From Akkermansiaceae bacterium (GTDB lineage: Bacteria > Verrucomicrobiota > Verrucomicrobiia > Verrucomicrobiales > Akkermansiaceae): 64,000 nt of DNA. The notes below the pieces were generated by a model that searched no databases, was not told the origin of the DNA, and saw only the letters and a program-made list of their open reading frames with translations. The translations under genes and the position numbers were made by a program. Positions 54,393 to 63,927 of this stretch are shown here, piece after piece. The stretch spans positions 186,001 to 250,000 of the forward strand of contig JABDRB010000012.1 in the NCBI GenBank assembly GCA_013041925.1, given 5' to 3'. The first letter of the stretch is position 1; the number at the start of each line of letters is the position of its first letter.

Positions 54393-54713
54393 GGGGAAAG
54401 AGGGGGCTGAATGCTTATTACTCAGTCTCAATGAGGGGTTGGTGCTATGGGACGCCCGAAGAAGAAGTCCATAGGCAGTCGAAAAACTACCTGATTGCGT
54501 GCCACTCACTGAAAAGATGCTTTAAGGACATTACTCTAGTATCTTTACATGCCATGCCAAGTGGATTCTCATTAATCAATGCTGATTAGGAAGCCGCTGC
54601 TCAGTCGATGAATCAATAGCTATCGTAGAAATGAATCGTTATGCATAAAAGGTCTGCAGAGTGGGACATAGGCTGTTCAACCAGCAGTGAATAACCTATA
54701 GACCAACCACGTT

Positions 54714-55219
54714 ATGTACAAAAAATAATGCAGAGAGATCGTTCTCACATTATTTGTAGGATTCGTTTTATCGTCCGTTCTCACCCATGCGGCTGAAGAG
54801 ACTAATCTAGATCCAGCTTATTACAACCCGACACCATTTGGCACCGATGACCTCTGGGCGAAGGATTCCGATAACGTTGCTGTCGGCCAATGGTGGAAAC
54901 CTGCGCAGGGTGATAGTAAGAGAGAAAAGCCGATGCGTGATTGGTTCCGATCCATCCCCCGAAGCCAAGCGATGGCTTTTCTCTTTATACCAACGACAAA
55001 GGTGTGCTCAAGATCACGGCAACCTCTGGGGTGAAAGTGGGGAGAAACCCAGCGGACAGGGTGGCTTGGTCGATGGCAGGTATATGTATCCGGCGTCGTT
55101 TGTTATAATGGTAGAGCGCCAGCAGACATGGAACCTTCCCGACCCATTCGACCCGCCCCCAGTCAAACAAGGCATCGTCGTCTACTACCCCGAACTCAAC
55201 GTGCCCCCCCTTATCACCC
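54714..55219 (+). pseudogene. Decayed exported-protein gene
   Basis: ATG 54714 is followed by an in-frame TAA at codon 5. The same frame then reads a leader (LFVGFVLSSVLTHAA) and EETNLDPAYYNPTPFGTDDL, and shifts near 54940 to other frames that still look coding (DGFSLYTNDKGVLKITATSG; WNLPDPFDPPPVKQGIVVYY). At least one nonsense and two frame changes. Parent family not identified. It ends at repeat copy 4. The flanks 54393-54713 and 55271-55653 hold nothing recognisable. Confidence 0.5.
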
Positions 55220-55270
55220 CATGAAAGCCTCTCCGAACACCTTATCTAAAAAGCAAATTCTTAGCCGTCA
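55204..55270 (+). repeat. Dispersed N-terminus-coding repeat, copy 4
   Basis: CCCCCCTTATCACCCCATGA, AAGCCTCTCCGAACACCTTA, then AAAAAGCAAATTCTTAGCCG. Opens a 38-codon frame (MKASPNTLSKKQILS) with no downstream homology. Confidence 0.8.
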
Positions 55271-55653
55271 GTCAACATGTCTAGCATTTTTATTTGAGCC
55301 CATAGATATGGAAGGGGAAAAGAGGGTGGTCTAGAGGGCGAAGTCGCAACTCGGAGCCATCGATTCTCAACACATCGACACTGAATCGGCGCACAGCGGC
55401 CAATGATGAAAACAAGATCCGGAGGAGGCTCTTTCAGGCTGGCATGGCCAGAGCGGAGCGCCGGCAATCCATTCATTGTCGGATGGTCAGAGTCACTCGA
55501 TGGGCTCCATGATTTCGATCTCGATGGTCGGTGGACGGGAAGATTATATACTATGTCTGTCCCAAGATCACATGCAGATCTATCCCTTTATCAATAGTCA
55601 AATAATGTGACAATTCGGTGGAAGTTTCCGTGCTTTCTCGCGTATATGAATTT

Positions 55654-58600
55654 ATGAAATCATTCATATGCCTGAGCAAATTGCTCAATAACCGGTCTAC
55701 TATTCACTCGACATTCCTCTCTGCGGTCATCGTTGCTACGTGCATGAACGGCCAACGGGGGCACGCCGATGAATCGCCGTATTACAAGGCTCCATTCGGT
55801 GAGTTTTCAAAGCGCCCAGCAACAGACAAGCAGTTGACTCATTTGACGCGCCTTGGGCCTGTGGGAATGAGCGTGGATTTTATCCAGCCGGCATTCACGT
55901 TGAGAATCAAGAAAATTGAGCCTGGATCGCCGGCGGCAGCAACGGGTAAGCTCAAAGCTGGACAGATCATTGAGACCATTAACGGCCAAAAGCTTCATGA
56001 CATTGATCCTCGCATCCAGTTGGGCAATTGGATCACCGAGGCGGAGGCTGACGATGGTAAATGGGTGATGCAGGTGGCGGATCATCCAGGCGGCAAATCA
56101 CAGCAAGTTGTTGTTCAGCTGGAGCCACTCGGTAAGTATAGCAAAACGTGGCCGCTCGATTGTCCGAAGTCAGATCGAATTGTCCGCAACATGGCGGGAT
56201 ATTTGAAGCACCCGAAAACCACGAAGGGGTTTGCTGATATTGGAATGTTATTCCTATTGTCGACGGGTGATGACTCCGACCTTGAATACGTCACTCAGTG
56301 GGCGCGTTCTCACGATGGTGGTTGGTCTTACCCATGGCATATTGGATACGGTGGATTGGCCCTGTGTGAGTATTATCTTAAAACCGGTGATCAAAAGGTG
56401 CTGCCAGCGATTCAAAAGATGGCAGATAAATTAGTTGCACTGGAGAACTTTGGAGGATGGGCAGGCCGTGGCAGCACGGCTGCGTTGAGTTACGGCGGCG
56501 GTGGCGGACACTTGAATGCAGCGGGCACCTTGTGCGTTGCTTACCTGTGTATGGCTAAAGAATGTGGTGCTGACGTGCCTGAAGACACCTTGCTACGGGT
56601 AATTGAGCGGTTCTATCGCTATGCCGGCCGTGGCCTTGTTCCATATGGCCAAGGTCGCCCTGAGAAGGGATTCACGGACAATGGGAAAAATGGTAAGTTG
56701 GCATTCTCAATGGCCGCTGCTGCTAACCTTACCCCTGAGGGAGAAAATTCGATCTACGCGCGAGCTCGCGATACCTCAGCTCAATTCAGTTTCTACAGTA
56801 CCTCATACATGCTTCAAGGTCACACCGGTGGTGGTATTGGTGAAATTTGGCGTAGTGCAGCGATGGGCTTGGTGAATGAAAGGTTGCCTAACCATTATCG
56901 TGAGTTCATGGACAACCGTCGGTGGCATTATGAATTATCACGTCGTTACAATGGCTCATTTGGAATTGTTGGTGGGCAACGTTATGATGAAGAGCCGTGG
57001 GGTTCTGCGTATGCAATGACCTTTACTGTTCCAAGGAAAACATTGCGCCTTACCGGAGCGCCACGTTCGAAGTATTCGAAGCCTTATGTATTACCAAAAA
57101 GACCATGGGGCACGGCCGAAGATGATGAGTTTGAGCTGATTACATCGGCCGTTACTAACGGCGGTGAGATGTATGAAATCGCCAACGAAACATTTGCAGA
57201 GAACACGGGCATGCCGATGCTACGTATGCTGAAGGAAGATCTCGATATTGCTACCGTGCGACGTTACATGCATCATCCTGACTACGTGATCCGATCAGCT
57301 GCGAGCGCCTCGATTGCGATCCATGGGGTGGGTTTGTTAAAAGAGTTTTTGGCGAGCAAAGATGCGCGGGTTCGCCGTGCGGCAGTCGAAGGGATTGATA
57401 GAAACCCCAAAGAATTGCTCACCCGTGAGGTCTTTGATCACCTAGTGATCATGATTCAAGATCCTGATGAGTCATGGTATGTGAAAGATGGGGCGATCGA
57501 GCTGTTGGGCAAGGCTCCGAAAGATTGGATTGTAGGCCAGGTCGACCTGTTGGTTTCGTTTTTGACTCATGAAGAATGGTGGTTCCGCAAGGGCGCATTG
57601 GTTGCGCTGTCGCCGGTGGTTACTGACGATCGTTGCTATCGTAAAATCTTACCGGCGATAGGCAAAATGCTGCGACGTAATTATCGATATAATGTGACGG
57701 GAGCGCTGCGCTGGGGTGATCTCCCCGAGTATCTCCGTGAGGCGAAGCCTGAGGTGCAAGAGCTTGCGCGTAAAAGCTTCAAGGAGGCTTATTTGAATTA
57801 TGTCGACTACGAGCATGGACTAGATCGTGTGGTGAATACCGTGAATCCCATGACTCGCGATGCCATCATTTTATCGATCGCAGCATTACCTGGTGGCTAC
57901 GACACCATCTATGCGATTGGTAAAGAGCAGTCGCCAGATATCGACTTGCCGTTTAAAGAAGTTTTTCTCAAGGCGGACCCTAAACGCTTAAGCCCTGAGC
58001 TGAAGAAGATTGTTGATGACGCGGTGGGTGGAAATCTAATCCCACAATATATCGCCAAAAACCGCAAACAACTACTGAGCGAAGCTGCTAGTGAAAGTAG
58101 AACGAAGGATGCGAAGAGTGTAAAAATGCCCGGATTGCTTTCCCTTTATCAAAAGGTCGGTGTTCAAGATTACAGCTGGAATTCTCACGGCCCTGAATTC
58201 CGTGAAATGAAATGGCATTACCATAGCTTTGATCCAGCTGAAAAGTGGATGAAACCTAATGACCGACTTGGCCGATATCGCGATGTGACGTTTCCTGAGG
58301 GAATGGGCAAGTGGTATGAAGCGAACTTTGACCCTAAAGCAGCTGGCTGGAAGCAAGGCCTTGCTCCGTTTGGTGCGGCTGATGGCAAGCTTGAGAATTT
58401 TGCGGATATCATGACGAAGCGCGGTGGCTGCGAGTTGTCATTTTGTGGTTGCAGCAAACCGATGCAAACATTGTGGAAAAATGATGTCTTACTGATTCAG
58501 GGAGACTTCGAATTCCCGCCGTTTGAAGATGGGTATCGGTATCGTCTCATTCATGGTGGGGTATCTCATGTTGGCTCAGGTGGAGGATATCGACTTTATG

Positions 58601-58827
58601 TGAATGGGAAGTTGTTCAATGAGATCAAACAAGGGGTAGATCGTCGTGAAGGTGAGAGGCCCATTGGTAAAGTGATCCCTAAAGATTGGTGGCCCGAGTT
58701 TGCAGGAGGCAAGGTTAAGCTGTCAGCGATCACCTTCAAAAAGTACCATCCTAGAACTAAAAAATATGGCGGAAATATCGCAATTTTCATGCAGCGCATG
58801 AAATCACCTCCGGTAGACGAAGAGTAA
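55654..58827 (+). CDS. Large exported DUF6288-like protein with PDZ and HEAT regions
   Basis: 1057 aa from ATG 55654, giving a signal peptide; a GTG at 55618 is the longest alternative. PDZ-like domain at about 80-150 (IKKIEPGSPAAATGKLKAGQ), an all-helical toroid-like domain (DGGWSYPWHIGYGGLALCEY, WAGRGSTAALSYGGGGGHLN), HEAT-type repeats at about 530-800 and a beta-rich end. Matches the plan of DUF6288 proteins of Planctomycetota/Verrucomicrobiota. Enzymatic activity unknown; location next to GH16 and sulfatase suggests a role in glycan use. More AT-rich than its neighbours to the right. Confidence 0.75.
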   Translation: MKSFICLSKLLNNRSTIHSTFLSAVIVATCMNGQRGHADESPYYKAPFGEFSKRPATDKQLTHLTRLGPVGMSVDFIQPAFTLRIKKIEPGSPAAATGKLKAGQIIETINGQKLHDIDPRIQLGNWITEAEADDGKWVMQVADHPGGKSQQVVVQLEPLGKYSKTWPLDCPKSDRIVRNMAGYLKHPKTTKGFADIGMLFLLSTGDDSDLEYVTQWARSHDGGWSYPWHIGYGGLALCEYYLKTGDQKVLPAIQKMADKLVALENFGGWAGRGSTAALSYGGGGGHLNAAGTLCVAYLCMAKECGADVPEDTLLRVIERFYRYAGRGLVPYGQGRPEKGFTDNGKNGKLAFSMAAAANLTPEGENSIYARARDTSAQFSFYSTSYMLQGHTGGGIGEIWRSAAMGLVNERLPNHYREFMDNRRWHYELSRRYNGSFGIVGGQRYDEEPWGSAYAMTFTVPRKTLRLTGAPRSKYSKPYVLPKRPWGTAEDDEFELITSAVTNGGEMYEIANETFAENTGMPMLRMLKEDLDIATVRRYMHHPDYVIRSAASASIAIHGVGLLKEFLASKDARVRRAAVEGIDRNPKELLTREVFDHLVIMIQDPDESWYVKDGAIELLGKAPKDWIVGQVDLLVSFLTHEEWWFRKGALVALSPVVTDDRCYRKILPAIGKMLRRNYRYNVTGALRWGDLPEYLREAKPEVQELARKSFKEAYLNYVDYEHGLDRVVNTVNPMTRDAIILSIAALPGGYDTIYAIGKEQSPDIDLPFKEVFLKADPKRLSPELKKIVDDAVGGNLIPQYIAKNRKQLLSEAASESRTKDAKSVKMPGLLSLYQKVGVQDYSWNSHGPEFREMKWHYHSFDPAEKWMKPNDRLGRYRDVTFPEGMGKWYEANFDPKAAGWKQGLAPFGAADGKLENFADIMTKRGGCELSFCGCSKPMQTLWKNDVLLIQGDFEFPPFEDGYRYRLIHGGVSHVGSGGGYRLYVNGKLFNEIKQGVDRREGERPIGKVIPKDWWPEFAGGKVKLSAITFKKYHPRTKKYGGNIAIFMQRMKSPPVDEE

Positions 58828-59036
58828 TTGGCCTACTTCTTGGAACCCGTAAAAACTAAATTTTGTTGATGCTTTGCCAATCTTCCCTGAGGCGTGTTTC
58901 TTGAAATGACAACAACGATAAAAGCCCTCTGGAAAAGTGCAGAAGGATTTATTCGTCATTCAGAAACAGCTACCTACGCACTGAACTAAACGCTCAAAGC
59001 AAATGATCTAAGTCTCATCTGTTTCGCAGGATGATA

Positions 59037-60086
59037 TTAGAATTTCAAAGCCAGCTCATCATCCAGCTCGCACTCGCCACAAAGGAATGCCGCAAAAGAA
59101 TCTGCCACAGCGGGCGCCATGAGGCTGCCTTTTGATCCGAGCCCGTTAAAGAAACCCACATTCGGCATCTCAGGGTGAAAACCGATCACGGGTCGGCTAT
59201 TCCGGATGATCGGTCGAACCCCCGCCTCGTGTTCAATGACCTCCATCGGCACAGCGTCCTCGTCCAACCAGGTTCTCAATTTTTCGAGCACTTCCGCTTT
59301 TCCTGCCTCGGTCGGGGTGGAGTTCAAATTTTCCCAATCGTAATTCGCTCCGGCCTTCCACATGCCGCCGCCGCGTGGCGCCAACCAGCCATGGCAGTGG
59401 TAGCGTTTTGTTTCATCGAGTCCACCGACCCAAAGACTGAGGATCTCACCCTTGGCACTGCGGTGGGGCACGTCCCGAAACCACCCCCCCTCATTTTCCA
59501 CACCATTCAGCCCATACGCCCCCTGACACAGGATTAATTGATCGGCCGTGACATCCTGCCACCCGACCTGACCGCCTTCAAGGACAACGTCATCTTGTGA
59601 AAAATGCCCCTCCCGCCAGGCACCCGCATCCAGCAATAGATCCTTCACCGCTTGCAGAAAAACAAGTGTATCCAACCACGCACCATCCGGCATTTCTATC
59701 CCCCCATGATCCACCTTAATGGCCCCTTCAATGCGCTCTATGTCATGTGCCCATCGGTTGTGTGATGCCCCCTTTCCCTGCCATTTTTTGTGTTCCTTCT
59801 CCGTCCCAAACAACCTCACCACAGGTGTTTGATGGTAAAATTTTCTCCCACTCTCCTTTTCCAATCCACGGTAATACGCGTCGGCCCTCGTCAGGTATTC
59901 ATCCTGTCGCCACCCTGGGTTGAGCCCCTTTCCAGTTAAAGGGGTGACCAAACCCGCCGCAACCCGCGATGAAGACCCCGCATCCTGACGGTCGACCACT
60001 AAAACCGATTTCCCGCGCCTTAATAACTCCACGGCCAATGTGCTTCCAGCAAGCCCTTGGCCGATGATCAGAAATTCAACTTTCAT
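59037..60086 (-). CDS. FAD-dependent oxidoreductase (DAO family)
   Basis: 349 aa. FLIIGQGLAGSTLAVELLRRGK (Rossmann GxGxxG) at the N-terminus, VVDRQDAGSSSRVAAGLVTP and a C-terminal GLGSKGSLMAPAVADSFAAF. Resembles glycine oxidase/ThiO or the MnmC C-terminal domain; which amine it oxidises is unclear. Confidence 0.85.
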   Translation of the reverse strand: MKVEFLIIGQGLAGSTLAVELLRRGKSVLVVDRQDAGSSSRVAAGLVTPLTGKGLNPGWRQDEYLTRADAYYRGLEKESGRKFYHQTPVVRLFGTEKEHKKWQGKGASHNRWAHDIERIEGAIKVDHGGIEMPDGAWLDTLVFLQAVKDLLLDAGAWREGHFSQDDVVLEGGQVGWQDVTADQLILCQGAYGLNGVENEGGWFRDVPHRSAKGEILSLWVGGLDETKRYHCHGWLAPRGGGMWKAGANYDWENLNSTPTEAGKAEVLEKLRTWLDEDAVPMEVIEHEAGVRPIIRNSRPVIGFHPEMPNVGFFNGLGSKGSLMAPAVADSFAAFLCGECELDDELALKF

Positions 60087-60170
60087 GCTCTAAAAATTCC
60101 GTCGTCCCCCTGAAATCGGCTGGCGTGGTGTGACTCCCCGACAAGGGCTTGCCGCATTACCGCCGCACTC

Positions 60171-60527
60171 TTAGGCATTCCTCCGCTCAGTCACCCCCTG
60201 CCTGATCTCGATGTTGGGATCTGTCCAATCGGCATCAAAACCCTTGGCGTAATTAAACAGGCGTTTGTGAAAATACTCATCAAAAGCCTCTTTCTCCTCA
60301 TCGTTTAATCGATACCAGATGGTAATATTCAAAGCACGGGTCACCTTCTGCATCATTTTTAACGTCAACCGCCTGCCGATGCGAGCCCTCTGCACTTGCT
60401 TGTGGGTCAGCTGTTCTGTTGATACCTCAACCATATCGTGATTACTAATCCCCCACTCGTCCATCATCCGGTCAAGTGGCTGGACGCCTAAATCACGCTG
60501 GTCGGCTGCTTGTGCACTGTCGCTCAT
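60171..60527 (-). CDS. Putative helix-turn-helix protein
   Basis: 118 aa. LTHKQVQRARIGRRLTLKMM followed by QKVTRALN resembles an XRE-type helix-turn-helix and is flanked by acidic helices. Could regulate the divergent operon at 60609; no direct evidence. Confidence 0.55.
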   Translation of the reverse strand: MSDSAQAADQRDLGVQPLDRMMDEWGISNHDMVEVSTEQLTHKQVQRARIGRRLTLKMMQKVTRALNITIWYRLNDEEKEAFDEYFHKRLFNYAKGFDADWTDPNIEIRQGVTERRNA

Positions 60528-60608
60528 GCATGTGCTCTACCTTAGAAATTCTCATTTGGAAACTGAATTTGGAGTTGGTTTTTGAAGTTTCAGGTTTATC
60601 TTGCGGCT

Positions 60609-60881
60609 ATGCCCAGCAAGCAAGACATCCTCGACCTCTATTTCATGGACGCTCGTCACAAGCTCATCGACATCGCTGCCTTCCTCGATCGGGTCGACCG
60701 ACACGAGGGAAATCCCGATTTTCGCTATGACGGGTTTCATCATGCGCTCGAGGCCATGCTTAAGCCAGGCGACGTCCCACGGGCTCAAGCCGTGCTCGAA
60801 TCCCTCTCAGACCACACCACCGAACCCATCCCGAAAGCCACCATCCAAGGTGCCTTTGGAGCCGTCAACCCGAGCCCGTAA
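60609..60881 (+). CDS. Small conserved protein heading the Ebo-type cluster
   Basis: 90 aa from MPSKQDILDLYFMDARHKLI; the frame is open from 60582 but the second ATG fits. Helical, contains AFLDRVDRHEG. No domain known. It is divergent from the HTH gene and is followed after 114 bp by the TatD-like gene, so it is a likely member of the same locus. Confidence 0.62.
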   Translation: MPSKQDILDLYFMDARHKLIDIAAFLDRVDRHEGNPDFRYDGFHHALEAMLKPGDVPRAQAVLESLSDHTTEPIPKATIQGAFGAVNPSP

Positions 60882-60995
60882 ACCCCCATGAAGATCGAGC
60901 GCTTAGCGATACGATAAGGGTCACTCAAAATCCGATCTCGATCATCCAATTGACTTCCCATTGAGGACAGATTGACTCCACCACTTGCCACAAAC

Positions 60996-61793
60996 ATGAA
61001 ATACATCGAACCACACGCCCACATGGTGAGTCGCACCACCGACGACTACCAAGCGATGGCCTTAGCCGGCTGCGAGGTCATCTGTGAACCCGCCTTCTGG
61101 GCTGGCTTCGACCGCACTTCCGCCCAAGGGTTCTACGACTACTACCGGCAGCTCACCGACTACGAACCGAAGCGCGCGGCGAAGTTCGGAATCGACCACT
61201 ACTGCTGGCTCTGCATCAACCCGAAGGAGGCGGAAGACGCAGGATTTGCCCGCGAGGTGATGGCGATCATCCCCGAGTTTATCGATCAAGCCAACGTGCT
61301 CGGCATCGGTGAGATCGGGCTCAATAAAAACACGGTCAGCGAACTCAAAATCTTTGAGGAACACGTCGATCTCGCCAAAAAACACGACCTCCCGATCCTC
61401 ATCCACACACCCCACCTCGAAGACAAACTCAAGGGGACTCGGCTCATTATTGACGCACTCAACAATGCCAACGTCGACCCTGGCCGCGTCATCATTGACC
61501 ATGTTGAAGAACATACCGCTGGGCTCGTGCTCGACTCAGGATTTTGGGCCGGAATGACACTCTACCCCGAATCCAAGTGTAGCCTGCCACGCGCCGTCGA
61601 TATCTTGGAAAACTTCGGTATGGAAAACATCTGGATGAACTCAGCATGCGACTGGGGTGTCTCTGACCCGCTCGCCGTGGCCAAGTGCACCATTGAAATG
61701 AAAAAACGGGCGTATTCAAAGGACACCATCCAGAAAGTGATTTACGACAATCCGGTGAAATTCCTCAGTCAGTCGAAGCATTTCAACCTTTGA
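60996..61793 (+). CDS. TatD-family metal hydrolase, EboB-like
   Basis: 265 aa from ATG 60996. Beta/alpha barrel with EPHAH (HxH near 7-9), GEIGLNK (metal Glu), LIHTPH, IIDHVEEH and SACDWGVSDP supplying the amidohydrolase metal ligands. It matches the TatD-like member of ebo clusters, which act in moving polyprenyl-linked or other metabolites across membranes. The EboE gene lies two genes on. Confidence 0.82.
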   Translation: MKYIEPHAHMVSRTTDDYQAMALAGCEVICEPAFWAGFDRTSAQGFYDYYRQLTDYEPKRAAKFGIDHYCWLCINPKEAEDAGFAREVMAIIPEFIDQANVLGIGEIGLNKNTVSELKIFEEHVDLAKKHDLPILIHTPHLEDKLKGTRLIIDALNNANVDPGRVIIDHVEEHTAGLVLDSGFWAGMTLYPESKCSLPRAVDILENFGMENIWMNSACDWGVSDPLAVAKCTIEMKKRAYSKDTIQKVIYDNPVKFLSQSKHFNL

Positions 61794-61802
61794 CCTGTCG
61801 CC

Positions 61803-62000
61803 ATGGACCTCGAATCTCTGAAAACCAGCATCCGCCAGCTGCCACCTGCTGATCAAGACCACCTTGCCAGCATGCTGCTTATGGAACGACTCAAGCGCAA
61901 CCAACTCATCATGCCCGCACTGCACCAACGCATCGATGACTCCGACCCCAAAAACTGGGAGCCATGGGAGCCATGTAAAAATTCCCTCAAGGATGAATAA
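61803..62000 (+). CDS. Putative antitoxin
   Basis: 65 aa. MDLESLKTSIRQLPPADQDH looks like the short helical N-terminus of addiction-module antitoxins (IxxLPxxEQxxL). It overlaps the following RelE-like gene by 8 bp (ATG inside its last codons), typical translational coupling of toxin-antitoxin pairs. Starts 10 bp after the TatD-like gene. Confidence 0.6.
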   Translation: MDLESLKTSIRQLPPADQDHLASMLLMERLKRNQLIMPALHQRIDDSDPKNWEPWEPCKNSLKDE

Positions 62001-62247
62001 CACACTCGTCTACCTCCACAGCCACGCGTCCGACTCCTTGCGCAAGCTCGCCAACCATGAGCACGTGATCCGCTTTATCAATCAGCTCGAGGCCAACCCG
62101 CAAACCGTCGGCGACTACCGCCAGCCCGACCCCCGCGGCCGCATGATCGAGGTCAAACTTCTCGGCCGACAAGCGGTTCTCTTTTTTTCTGACCCCTACG
62201 CGAACATCGTAAAAGTCCTCGATATACGCCACGTCGAGGCACGTTAA
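61993..62247 (+). CDS. RelE/ParE-like toxin
   Basis: 84 aa from ATG 61993. IRFINQLEANPQTVGDYRQP, DPRGRMIEVKLLGRQAVLFF and SDPYANIVKVLDIRHVEAR follow the RelE/ParE fold (GR-x-x-x-V strand, D-x-x-x-x-VxVLxI end). Such toxins cut mRNA on ribosomes or act on gyrase. It sits inside the Ebo-type operon, 21 bp before EboE. The RelE catalytic residues cannot be verified by eye. Confidence 0.65.
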   Translation: MNNTLVYLHSHASDSLRKLANHEHVIRFINQLEANPQTVGDYRQPDPRGRMIEVKLLGRQAVLFFSDPYANIVKVLDIRHVEAR

Positions 62248-62268
62248 CCATCAACCTGCCATCACACC

Positions 62269-63429
62269 TTGAAACTCAACGACGGACACCTTGCCTACTG
62301 CACCAATATTCACCCCGCCGAGACGTGGGAGGAAACATGGCAGGCGCTCAAAGCGCACACCCTCGTCGTCCGGGATAAGGTCGCAGCCGCGTCCCCTCAT
62401 GCCACCGACTCGGGCTACGCGATCGGCCTACGGCTCTCAGCCATTGCCGCCGAGGAGCTCCTCCAAAACGATCACCTAGAAGCATTCCAACAGTGGCTGG
62501 ATGAGGAAAACTGCTACATCTTCACCATCAATGGATTTCCCTACGGGTCGTTCCATGGCACCCGTGTGAAGGAAAAAGTCTACCAACCCGATTGGACATC
62601 CGCGGACCGACTGAAATACACCCATGACCTCTTTACCATCATGGCCCAGCTCGTTCCGGATGGGCTCGATGGCTCGGTATCCACCCTACCCGGCTCATTC
62701 AAGGAGTTTCAGGCCGATGAGGTGGCCATCTTCAAAAACCTCGAAGCCTGCGCCATAGACATCGAAAAACTATCGCTTGCACACAACTGCGACCTCCATC
62801 TCGGTTTGGAACCCGAGCCATTGGGCCACTTCGAAAACACCGAGGAAACACTCGGGTTTTTCGGCCGCTTGCTCGCCAACGTCGATGACCCCGAACTTGT
62901 CAAACGACGTATCGGCATCAACTACGACACCTGCCACTTTGCACTCGAATTCGACAGCTGCCACGCATCGCTGGATGCCCTGCGCGCAGCAGGGTTAAGG
63001 ATCTCGAAAGTTCACCTTTCATCGGCCCTCGAGTTCGACCCCGCATCGTCCGACGCGGTCGCGGCCATCCGGGCCTTTGACGAACCCACCTACCTGCACC
63101 AAGTCATCACCCGTAACCACCAAGGAAACATCACCCGCTACAAAGACCTCCCCGACTTTTTTTCCCAGCGAGAATCATCAGACCTCGAGCTTGACCCCAC
63201 GAGCCAAGCACGTGTGCACTTCCATATTCCACTCTACGCCCAGCCCGAGGCACCATTGCGATCGACTCAGAGCCACGCGGTCGATGCCCTTGATTACCTC
63301 AAAAAGCACCCTGATTTCTGCAGCCACTTTGAGATTGAAACCTACACCTGGGGAGTGCTCCCAGATTCCTTGCAGATCCCGATCGAAGATCAGATTGCCC
63401 AAGAATACGCATGGGTGCTCACGAAGTAG
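62269..63429 (+). CDS. EboE-like xylose-isomerase-type TIM-barrel protein
   Basis: 386 aa starting with TTG at 62269; HLAYCTNIHPAETWEETW, GLRLSAIAAEEL and FTINGFPYGSFHGTRVKEKV match the N-terminus of EboE ('metabolite traffic protein'). GLEPEP, NYDTCHFALEF and KVHLSSALEF supply metal-type ligands of the AP-endonuclease-2 fold. The other ebo genes (eboA, C, D, F) are not in the window. Confidence 0.85.
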   Translation: MKLNDGHLAYCTNIHPAETWEETWQALKAHTLVVRDKVAAASPHATDSGYAIGLRLSAIAAEELLQNDHLEAFQQWLDEENCYIFTINGFPYGSFHGTRVKEKVYQPDWTSADRLKYTHDLFTIMAQLVPDGLDGSVSTLPGSFKEFQADEVAIFKNLEACAIDIEKLSLAHNCDLHLGLEPEPLGHFENTEETLGFFGRLLANVDDPELVKRRIGINYDTCHFALEFDSCHASLDALRAAGLRISKVHLSSALEFDPASSDAVAAIRAFDEPTYLHQVITRNHQGNITRYKDLPDFFSQRESSDLELDPTSQARVHFHIPLYAQPEAPLRSTQSHAVDALDYLKKHPDFCSHFEIETYTWGVLPDSLQIPIEDQIAQEYAWVLTK

Positions 63430-63442
63430 CCCCTGCTTACGT

Positions 63443-63760
63443 TCATGACTCGAGGTAAGAACAAACGTATTGGCAAATTCCCTCACCGACATCAATGGTG
63501 AAGCCCGAGTTGGCAGGAACATCAAAGTGCTCACCCGCCGTAAAGCGGTCGCTGCCATCACAACCGTCCAGAGTCACGGCACATTGACCATCAGTGACAT
63601 CCATCCGTTCTGCCTTTTCCGTGCCAAAGTGGTAACTTCCAGGAAAGATCAAACCAAAGCTCTTGGTTGTCCCGTCCTCCAAGGTGATACCATGGGACAC
63701 TACTTTACCGTCAAAATAAACATTTGCTTTCGCCTCAGCCGTTACATTAGAAAATTGCAT
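63443..63760 (-). CDS. ppnP: Pyrimidine/purine nucleoside phosphorylase PpnP
   Basis: 105 aa from ATG 63760 (MQFSNVTAEAKANVYFDGKV); the frame is open to 63865 but other PpnP proteins are about 95 aa and begin here. Cupin fold with FPGSYHFGTEKAERM, AGEHFDVPANSGF and CQYVCSYLES. Splits nucleosides with phosphate. Convergent with eboE. Confidence 0.92.
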   Translation of the reverse strand: MQFSNVTAEAKANVYFDGKVVSHGITLEDGTTKSFGLIFPGSYHFGTEKAERMDVTDGQCAVTLDGCDGSDRFTAGEHFDVPANSGFTIDVGEGICQYVCSYLES

Positions 63761-63927
63761 AAACGCACCATCATCCGACCCGCGCATTCGGGCAAGTTTG
63801 AAATGCGTCATCCTAAACCTGTATCCGACAGGATTACCGCCCGCGATTTCCCTCACCTTACCCACTATTTGGCTCGCTGATCTCCGCTGGCTAAGCTAAA
63901 CCTCCACCGACGCCCGAGCTGCACACC

